10,881 bases of DNA, taken from assembly GCA_946886805.1 (NCBI GenBank), contig CAMPJM010000095.1:1-10881 (forward strand), read 5' to 3'. Below, piece by piece: positions 5,454-10,881 of the stretch. Numbering within the stretch: position 1 is the first letter of the stretch; each line of letters starts with the position of its first letter. A program made the position numbers and the translations under genes. This stretch comes from an uncultured Flammeovirgaceae bacterium (GTDB taxonomy: Bacteria; Bacteroidota; Bacteroidia; Cytophagales; Cyclobacteriaceae). Below the pieces are notes generated by a model. It did no database searches, was not told the origin of the DNA, and worked only from the letters and a program-made list of their open reading frames with translations.

Positions 5454-5903
5454 ATGGGACTGATAAAGGATTTTAAAGAATTTGCTGTAAAAGGCAACAT
5501 GATTGATATGGCGGTAGGAATTATAGTTGGTACTGCGTTTGGAAGTATAGTTTCGTCACTTGTAAAAGACATTATAACTCCTGCCTTTGGCGTGCTCGTT
5601 GGCAAAATGGACTTTAAAAATTACAAGTATACTATACAGGATGCTGTCTTAAACCCCGATGGCACAATACTAAAAGAAGCAGTCTCTATAAACTACGGAA
5701 ACTTTTTGCAGGTTTGTGTCGATTTTTTAATTATAGCCGGATCAATTTTTATAGTAATAAGATTTATAAATTCTCTTAAAAGAAAAGCAGAGGATGAAAA
5801 AGTTGCTTCTGTTCCCACACCAAAAGATATTGAGCTATTGTCAGAGATAAGGGACTTGTTGAAGGAAAATAAAACAGGAAAGGGTTCTAAAGACATTTCC
5901 TGA
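5454..5903 (+). CDS. mscL: Large-conductance mechanosensitive channel MscL
   Basis: This is the pressure-relief channel of the inner membrane, a homopentamer that opens under high membrane tension to release solutes during osmotic downshock. The 149 residues fit the family length. In order: an amphipathic N-terminal helix (K-E-F-A-x-K-G-N), the pore-lining first membrane helix (about 16-45, with D-M-A-V-G-I-I-V-G-T-A-F-G and the D-I-I-T-P end), a periplasmic loop (about 46-84), the second membrane helix (about 85-107), a basic stretch (K-R-K), and a cytoplasmic helix at 125-138 (D-I-E-L-L-S-E-I-R-D-L-L-K-E) that forms the terminal bundle. The periplasmic loop is somewhat longer than in E. coli, as is common in Bacteroidota. 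The ATG at 5454 gives the standard N-terminus. All key elements are present. Confidence 0.97.
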   Translation: MGLIKDFKEFAVKGNMIDMAVGIIVGTAFGSIVSSLVKDIITPAFGVLVGKMDFKNYKYTIQDAVLNPDGTILKEAVSINYGNFLQVCVDFLIIAGSIFIVIRFINSLKRKAEDEKVASVPTPKDIELLSEIRDLLKENKTGKGSKDIS

Positions 5904-5930
5904 TTTCTTCGCGCTTCCGCCTGAAACAAA

Positions 5931-5953
5931 AGAAGTATGGGTCAGGTACTTCT
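5931..5953 (+). terminator. Weak hairpin after mscL
   Basis: A 7-base perfect stem (agaagta with tacttct) encloses a 9-base loop, 27 bases after the mscL stop. It lacks a clear T-tract, so it may only pause transcription or be chance. No other terminator candidate is visible in the 289 bases (5904-6192) between mscL and the sensor gene, which otherwise hold nothing I can identify. Confidence 0.25.
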
Positions 5954-6192
5954 ATAGTCCAACTACTTTCGAACATGCGATTCATTTTGAACCATAAATT
6001 TTTTGTTAAATCGCCCTACCTGTGTTGCATGTATTGATTTGTTCAATTTTAAAGATTCCAAATAGGCTCCATTCCCTACCTTGCACTACGATTAATACAT
6101 TTTGGCAATTCGAATATGATTGCCTTATTCTTCGTATAACATGAAATTTAAGGTTGAGATATGAACGGTGCCTATTTAATTTCCTCAAAGGT

Positions 6193-7764
6193 ATGAAGCA
6201 GTTTTTAGAAAAACATTTTATTAACGCAGCGATAATGGTGGTATTTATCCTCATTCTTGTCGCCGCCTCTTTGTCATTATACAATAAGCAGCAGATGAAT
6301 GAGGCATTGACTAACATTGAACGCAAAAATGTTGTCCTTGTAGAAATAGAAAAATTGTTTCTTAATGTAAGGGACATGGACATCAGTTCAAGAGGCTATG
6401 CCCTTATTTCAGAAGATCGGTTTTTATTTCACAGTGTCGAGGTTGCCAGAGAAAGGAATGTAAGAAATTTTAGGGTATTGGACAGCTTATTCGCGCTTCA
6501 AAATTATACCGATCATAGGGAATATGCCCAGGTGAAAAAGGGTTTCGAAAAATATACTGATACATATGAATTGATGATTCAAAATTTAAAGAACGGTGAC
6601 AAACAAGCCTATTTAGATTTGCTATCAGAAGATTATGGCCTGGAATTTTATCAAATTTATATTGGGTGGCTTACAAATCTACAGGCGTTTCAAGATACCA
6701 TTGCTTCTGAAGCCCAAGCCCAATATGAGGCAGCGGTTCTTAGAAATACAATTGTCCAGTTTCTTTTATTACTGATCGGTTTGCCCACACTCGGATTTGT
6801 TTTGATCAAATTGAAGCGGCAAAGAAGAAACAGGGAGGCTTTATTGACAAACCTTCAAAAAAATAATGAAAAATACCTGTTTAATGACGGCAATAAGGAG
6901 GAGAAGAAAGATGCTGAAATTTTAGAAAATTCCATTAAAAACTTACAAAGAGCGTCAGATTTTGTCAACCAGATATCTGAAGGAAATTATGATGTTCAAT
7001 GGGAGAATATAAATAAGGAAAATGAGCTACTAAATAAGGAAAATCTTGCAGGGAGGCTCATTTTGATGCGGGAGCAAATGAAGAAAGTGAAGCTGGAAGA
7101 TTCAAAAAGATTATGGGCAACTGAAGGATTATCGCAGTTCTCTGAGATTATCAGAAACAATCAACATGATCTTGAGGAGCTAAGCAACAACGCATTAAAG
7201 TATCTTTCACAATACCTAAAGGTCCAGCAAGGCAGTCTTTTTATTCTTGAGGGAAATGAAAAAGAAGATTACCATCTAAGGCTCGCTTCTTGTTTCGCAT
7301 TCGACAGAAAGAAATTTATAGAAAAGCGCATAGAAATTGGCCAGGGATTGGTAGGCCAGACGTACCTGGAAAGGAAAACGCTCATTTTAACTGAGATACC
7401 GCAAGCCTATACTTTGATTACCTCCGGATTAGGAGATGCAACTCCATCTTATTTGGTAATTGTTCCTATGATCTATAATGAAAAAGTTCAGGCTTTGGTC
7501 GAATTGGCGTCCTTTGTAAAGTTTGAGCCTCATCAAATATCATTTCTAGAAAAAGCTGGAGAATTTGTGGCCTCTGCTATTGCTACTGCTCAAAATGGCT
7601 CAAAAACCAAGGTTCTTTTTGAACAGATGCAATTCCAAACTGAACAAATGAGGGCACAGGAAGAAGAACTGCGACAAAATATGGAAGAGCTTGAAGCCAC
7701 TCAGGAAGAAATGCGAAGGAAAGAGGTTGCGCTTGAACAACAATTGGCCGAGATGAAGCATTAA
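6193..7764 (+). CDS. CHASE3 and GAF domain membrane sensor, no output domain
   Basis: This is a predicted inner-membrane sensor of 523 residues. The ATG at 6193 is preferred over an in-frame TTG at 6154, since it places a short basic/polar head before the first membrane helix (about 9-30). An extracytoplasmic CHASE3-like helical domain follows (about 31-185; note D-I-S-S-R-G-Y and the long helices), then a second membrane helix (about 186-206) with a basic K-L-K-R-Q-R-R flank. Next comes a HAMP-like helical linker (about 235-305; I-S-E-G-N-Y-D) with a 7-residue repeat beginning N-K-E-N, a GAF domain (about 320-467; G-Q-G-L-V-G-Q at its centre), and a Glu/Gln-rich coiled coil (about 475-520). 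No histidine kinase, cyclase, MCP tip or effector domain follows, and the gene ends at a strong terminator. Similar GAF proteins with E-E-L-R-Q-N-M-E-E-L-E tails occur in Cytophagales, often with further PAS or kinase modules. It presumably signals through a partner protein; ligand unknown. Confidence 0.85.
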   Translation: MKQFLEKHFINAAIMVVFILILVAASLSLYNKQQMNEALTNIERKNVVLVEIEKLFLNVRDMDISSRGYALISEDRFLFHSVEVARERNVRNFRVLDSLFALQNYTDHREYAQVKKGFEKYTDTYELMIQNLKNGDKQAYLDLLSEDYGLEFYQIYIGWLTNLQAFQDTIASEAQAQYEAAVLRNTIVQFLLLLIGLPTLGFVLIKLKRQRRNREALLTNLQKNNEKYLFNDGNKEEKKDAEILENSIKNLQRASDFVNQISEGNYDVQWENINKENELLNKENLAGRLILMREQMKKVKLEDSKRLWATEGLSQFSEIIRNNQHDLEELSNNALKYLSQYLKVQQGSLFILEGNEKEDYHLRLASCFAFDRKKFIEKRIEIGQGLVGQTYLERKTLILTEIPQAYTLITSGLGDATPSYLVIVPMIYNEKVQALVELASFVKFEPHQISFLEKAGEFVASAIATAQNGSKTKVLFEQMQFQTEQMRAQEEELRQNMEELEATQEEMRRKEVALEQQLAEMKH

Positions 7765-7822
7765 GAATTGAGTTAGATGAGCGTTTATGGGCTCCTATCT
7801 TTCTGGAGAAATATAGGCTTAA

Positions 7823-7862
7823 AGATAAAAAAGGTGTGAAGTTCACGCCTTTTTCTTTATCT
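7823..7862. terminator. Bidirectional rho-independent terminator
   Basis: An 11-base stem (7828-7838 with 7844-7854; one G-T pair on one strand) encloses loop aagtt. The A-run on its left and T-run on its right supply the T-tract on either strand, and agata/tatct extends the symmetry. It lies between the ends of the sensor gene (+) and the 2H phosphoesterase gene (-) and should terminate both. Confidence 0.85.
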
Positions 7863-7869
7863 GATTTGA

Positions 7870-8580
7870 CTATTGGGTATCGAACCGATTAATATTAGGA
7901 ACCCAACTTAATACACCAAGCTCCTTTACAAGTGAAGATCTCTGATACCAATCATTAAAAACCAATTCTACGTTATCTACTTGTGAACAACCAAAAGAGA
8001 AATCCCGGTACTCATTAAGCTTCTGAACAAAAGAAGCAGGGTTTTCAAGCGGATTTTTAAATCTTGTCACAGTAACATGCGCCGTTTCCAATTTATATCG
8101 TGCATCTATTGATTGCTCCAGATTAGAATCTTTAAACGATCTCCTCACATTGTCTCGTAATTTTTCCAGCGTGTCTCCTTCGGGAAACCCTTGAATGAGG
8201 ACAGCAGACGGAGTAACAGTAATTCCATGGTAATTTATTTTGAAGCTTTCGAGCTCGGCACATGCAGCAGCTATCCGGTCAATATATTTGTTTACATCTA
8301 TATTGTTTAAATCAAAGCCTTCATAGCATGAAATAATTGATAAAATTGTAAGATGGATATCAGCATTGGGATAATAATATTGATCAGGTTCAATAATCTT
8401 TAGCTCACGACAAAACTCCTGAATAAGGCCAAGTGTTTTATGGTCTGGCCGGGCCAAAAGTGTTATTCCAAATCTATTGTCACGCGGATTATCAATTTGC
8501 TTATCCAAATTGACGGCTCCCTCTGCTATTTGTCCTATTGATTCAGTCCATAGCTTTTGATAATGCTCCTGTAGGTTCAT
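7870..8580 (-). CDS. 2H phosphoesterase (2'-5' RNA ligase-like)
   Basis: This is a soluble protein of 236 residues in the 2H phosphoesterase superfamily, which includes 2'-5' RNA ligases, cyclic phosphodiesterases and AKAP7-like enzymes acting on 2',3'-cyclic or 2'-5' phosphodiester bonds. The two catalytic motifs are visible and properly spaced: H-L-T at 76-78 and H-V-T at 168-170, each followed by a hydrophobic strand. An F-G-I-T-L strand (37-41) and an A-V-L-I-Q-G strand (126-131) fit the two-lobed fold. The C-terminal V-E-L-V-F-N-D-W-Y segment also recurs in the family. Substrate cannot be read from sequence. It starts at ATG 8580, 28 bases after the acetyltransferase gene stops, so the two are probably one operon, ending at the shared terminator. 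Confidence 0.88.
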   Translation of the reverse strand: MNLQEHYQKLWTESIGQIAEGAVNLDKQIDNPRDNRFGITLLARPDHKTLGLIQEFCRELKIIEPDQYYYPNADIHLTILSIISCYEGFDLNNIDVNKYIDRIAAACAELESFKINYHGITVTPSAVLIQGFPEGDTLEKLRDNVRRSFKDSNLEQSIDARYKLETAHVTVTRFKNPLENPASFVQKLNEYRDFSFGCSQVDNVELVFNDWYQRSSLVKELGVLSWVPNINRFDTQ

Positions 8581-8608
8581 TTAAATTAAATTTCTAAATC
8601 CGATTTTT

Positions 8609-9133
8609 TTAACTCACAAAATCCGTCCTTAACAAGGCATAATATTCTACGTCCACCAATTCGCCTGTACCCAATCTGAAATCCATTTTATGAACCCCTT
8701 CTAGCTGAAAATTCTTTTTTAATGCCATTTTTTTGCTCCTATCATTCCCTGGAGCTATTCTTAGAAATAGCTTTTTCATTCCCAGGGACTCAAAACAATA
8801 CCTGATTAAGAAATCCAATGCCCTAGAGGCATATCCTTTTCCTTCAAAACCAGCATCTATAAAATAAGAAAGCTCACATTTTGGCACTTCCCAGTCAAAA
8901 TTTTTCGCTGTTACATTGCCAATTAAGGTGTCGTTTTCATCAAAGAATAGAAAATAATATAATTCTTTATGATAAGACTGGTCGATCTTAAAATTCACAA
9001 ATCTTTTCGCAGACTTTAGATCAACAACGTCTTTGATTGTGACCGGAAAATATGGAAGAAGACGATGCCGGTTCGTCTCTATTAATTGTAAAAATTGACT
9101 GCTGTCCTTTTGCTTAATTAACCGTATATTCAT
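8609..9133 (-). CDS. GNAT family N-acetyltransferase (RimJ/RimL-like)
   Basis: This is a soluble acetyltransferase of 174 residues. The ATG at 9133 is chosen; an in-frame TTG three codons earlier is less likely. The GNAT core is clear: a strand with L-I-G-N-V (70-74), E-L-S-Y-F-I at 87-92, and the acetyl-CoA pyrophosphate loop F-x-G-K-G-Y-A at 96-102, then the A-L-x-F-L-I-R-Y-C-F helix. A final strand and helix (L-R-I-A-P-G-N-x-x-S and M-A-L-K-K-N-F-x-L-E-G-V) are typical of the RimJ/RimL branch that acetylates protein N-termini or small amines. The substrate is not predictable. It is the first gene of a likely two-gene operon with the 2H phosphoesterase; I know of no established functional link between them. 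Confidence 0.9.
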   Translation of the reverse strand: MNIRLIKQKDSSQFLQLIETNRHRLLPYFPVTIKDVVDLKSAKRFVNFKIDQSYHKELYYFLFFDENDTLIGNVTAKNFDWEVPKCELSYFIDAGFEGKGYASRALDFLIRYCFESLGMKKLFLRIAPGNDRSKKMALKKNFQLEGVHKMDFRLGTGELVDVEYYALLRTDFVS

Positions 9134-9288
9134 TAGATTCAAGGTCTAAACATTCCTGAGGGAATTACCTTAATATAACTCGTACATGGTTGCAAACATA
9201 TCAAATTCATGTAATTTCGAAATTATTAAACTGATAGTTATTTTTATTCCTTATTTCTGTTGATAAACAGTAGTAAAAGACGCCAAGG

Positions 9289-9317
9289 TTGCCAATATTG
9301 AGATTAACCTTAATTTG
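9289..9317 (+). promoter_or_regulatory. Candidate Bacteroidota-type promoter for M1 gene
   Basis: A ttg at 9289-9291 and ttaatttg at 9310-9317 (7 of 8 matches to TAnnTTTG) are 18 bases apart, close to the -33/-7 pattern of Bacteroidota sigma factors. A perfect taaatttg also occurs at 9349-9356, but it lies only 10 bases before the ATG and has no -33 partner. The first pair leaves a leader of about 40 bases. Prediction from pattern only. Confidence 0.35.
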
Positions 9318-9366
9318 AAAAGATAGGAAAAATACCTGTATATACATATAAATTTGAAACATCTGT

Positions 9367-10881
9367 ATGAAGAATTCACAAAAAACCATTTGGCTGTTCG
9401 GCTTAGCCTTTGCATTATTTATTTCAAGCTGTAATAATATAAATCAGGAAAAAACAACCATGGAGGAACAAATTACCCACCAATCTAATGACCCTCATAC
9501 CTTTGCACAACCATCAGAAGCCGTGATGACCCACCTCAATTGGGAGGCAACTGTAAGTTTTGATGAAAAGAAAATAGAGGGTATTGCCCGTATAACTATA
9601 AAAACAGGTGAAAATGCGGAAAAATTAATTCTCGATTCAAAAAATCTTCAAATAGAAAGAGTAACCTTGGGAACCGCCGAAGATTCTACTTCCTACGAGC
9701 TAAAAAGTGGTGACAATGAACATATGGGCAGTGCGCTGGAAATTGATATTTCACCTGACACTGAGTTGGTTAACATTTATTATAGCACCACAGATGGGGC
9801 AGAAGCATTGCAATGGTTAGCTCCTGTGCAGACAGCCGGAGGAGATCATCCTTTTCTATTTACGCAATCCCAAGCCATATTAGCAAGAACCTGGATCCCA
9901 TTACAGGATTCTCCCGGAATAAGGTTTACCTATGAGGCAAAAGTAACCGTGCCTTCAGAACTTTTGGCATTAATGAGCGCGGATAACCCTCAGGAAAAAA
10001 ATGCTGATGGTATTTATAATTTCAAAATGGAGCAGCCTATTCCTGCCTACTTGCTGGCGCTTGCTGTTGGTAATCTTACTTTTGAACCGATAGGAGAGAG
10101 AACAGGTGTATATGCCGAACCGGAAATAATCGAAAAGGCAGTTTATGAATTTGCGGAAGTGGACGAGATGCTTGCCATAGCAGAAGATTTATATGGCCCT
10201 TACAGGTGGGAAAGATATGACCTTCTCGTATTGCCTCCAAGTTTTCCTTTTGGAGGCATGGAAAATCCCCGTCTCACTTTTGCCACGCCTACAATACTTG
10301 CGGGAGATCGTTCGCTTACTTCTCTTGTGGCACATGAACTGGCCCATTCCTGGTCGGGAAATCTTGTAACCAATGCGACCTGGAACGATTTCTGGCTTAA
10401 TGAAGGATTTACCGTCTACTTCGAGAACAGAATAATGGAAGAAATGTATGGCAAATCTTATGCGGAAATGCTAGCGAGCTTAGCTTTAAAAGGCTTAAAA
10501 GAAGAGGTAAAATCTATGACCGAAGCAGGCAATGCTGCGGATACGAGGTTAAAATTAGATTTAGACGACCGAAATCCTGACGAAGGGGTCACTTCAATAG
10601 CCTACGACAAAGGTTATTTTTTCTTAAGAAGGCTTGAAGAAATAGTTGGACGTGAGAAATTTGATGCATTTTTAGCGGCGTATTTTAAAGAAAATGCTTT
10701 TAAAACCATGACAACAGAAGATTTTATTGCTTATACCAATAAAAATCTGTTCGAAAAAAATAACATTCCGGTAGACTCCTCCTTATACCAGAACTGGATC
10801 TATGGTGAAGGATTGCCTGAAAATATTCCTGAAGTTTCGGCTGAAAGATTTGTTAAAGTAGATTCCGTGCTTTCTAGTTGG
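9367..10881 (+). CDS. M1 family metallopeptidase lipoprotein (3' end cut)
   Basis: This is a zinc aminopeptidase of the M1 (leukotriene A4 hydrolase-like) group, 505 residues visible and cut by the window edge. A signal peptide ends in I-S-S-C with lipidated Cys22, so it should be anchored on the periplasmic or outer face. The N-terminal beta domain (about 45-235) leads to the exopeptidase signature G-G-M-E-N at 296-300 and the zinc site H-E-L-A-H at 323-327, with third ligand Glu346 in W-L-N-E-G. Tyr413 in A-Y-D-K-G aligns with the catalytic Tyr383 of human LTA4H, and Asp405 with its Asp375. The family usually has a C-terminal helical domain of about 150-200 residues; only its beginning is here. 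It probably trims N-terminal residues from imported or extracellular peptides. It is divergently oriented from the GNAT gene, with 233 bases between them. Confidence 0.95.
   Translation, partial: MKNSQKTIWLFGLAFALFISSCNNINQEKTTMEEQITHQSNDPHTFAQPSEAVMTHLNWEATVSFDEKKIEGIARITIKTGENAEKLILDSKNLQIERVTLGTAEDSTSYELKSGDNEHMGSALEIDISPDTELVNIYYSTTDGAEALQWLAPVQTAGGDHPFLFTQSQAILARTWIPLQDSPGIRFTYEAKVTVPSELLALMSADNPQEKNADGIYNFKMEQPIPAYLLALAVGNLTFEPIGERTGVYAEPEIIEKAVYEFAEVDEMLAIAEDLYGPYRWERYDLLVLPPSFPFGGMENPRLTFATPTILAGDRSLTSLVAHELAHSWSGNLVTNATWNDFWLNEGFTVYFENRIMEEMYGKSYAEMLASLALKGLKEEVKSMTEAGNAADTRLKLDLDDRNPDEGVTSIAYDKGYFFLRRLEEIVGREKFDAFLAAYFKENAFKTMTTEDFIAYTNKNLFEKNNIPVDSSLYQNWIYGEGLPENIPEVSAERFVKVDSVLSSW

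Noticed and set aside
6006..6383. 125-codon open frame on the - strand
   Set aside because: It overlaps the start of the sensor gene in antisense, and its product shows no motif or signal.
7583..7846. 87-codon open frame on the - strand
   Set aside because: It is antisense to the coiled-coil end of the sensor gene and begins inside the terminator stem.
9207..9389. 60-codon open frame on the - strand
   Set aside because: It covers the intergenic promoter region and the start of the M1 gene; its composition is Phe/Tyr/Ile-rich AT noise.

Overview
The window looks like a piece of a Bacteroidota chromosome, probably Cytophagales or a close relative. The DNA is AT-rich, Shine-Dalgarno sequences are weak or absent, and short lipobox signal peptides are common. 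The gene families also fit: a PF13645-type murein L,D-transpeptidase, a Tll0287-like haem lipoprotein, an M1 peptidase lipoprotein, and a CHASE3/GAF sensor ending in a Glu/Gln-rich coiled coil. This assignment is inference; there is no rRNA or other marker gene here. I saw no tRNA, CRISPR array, transposase or phage gene.

Layout. 1-358: no gene. 359-1024 (+): haem-binding lipoprotein, overlapping tail to tail with a Kazal-domain lipoprotein (1019-1255, -), which lies downstream of the DNA repair glycosylase tag (1335-1916, -). 1917-2291: non-coding, with a possible decayed repeat and operator-like palindromes in front of an unassigned 122-residue protein (2292-2660, +). 2661-3166: two unlisted miniproteins of 49 and 41 residues that align without gaps and look like a tandem duplication. 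3167-3960: repeat-rich non-coding DNA, including a 129-bp MITE-like element. 3961-5903 (+): an envelope block of murein L,D-transpeptidase, MgtC/SapB membrane protein and MscL mechanosensitive channel. 6193-7764 (+): membrane sensor with CHASE3 and GAF domains but no recognisable output domain, ending at a strong bidirectional terminator. 7870-9133 (-): GNAT acetyltransferase followed by a 2H phosphoesterase, probably one operon. 9367 to the window edge (+): secreted M1 metallopeptidase, cut at its 3' end.

Most of the genes serve the cell envelope: four predicted lipoproteins or exported enzymes, a peptidoglycan enzyme, two membrane proteins linked to ion or osmotic stress and a sensor. The rest are small housekeeping enzymes. 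Nothing amounts to a complete new multi-gene system. The most unusual content is the paired cationic miniproteins with the adjoining repeat cluster, and the hairpin that would bury the translation start region of the mgtC-like gene.
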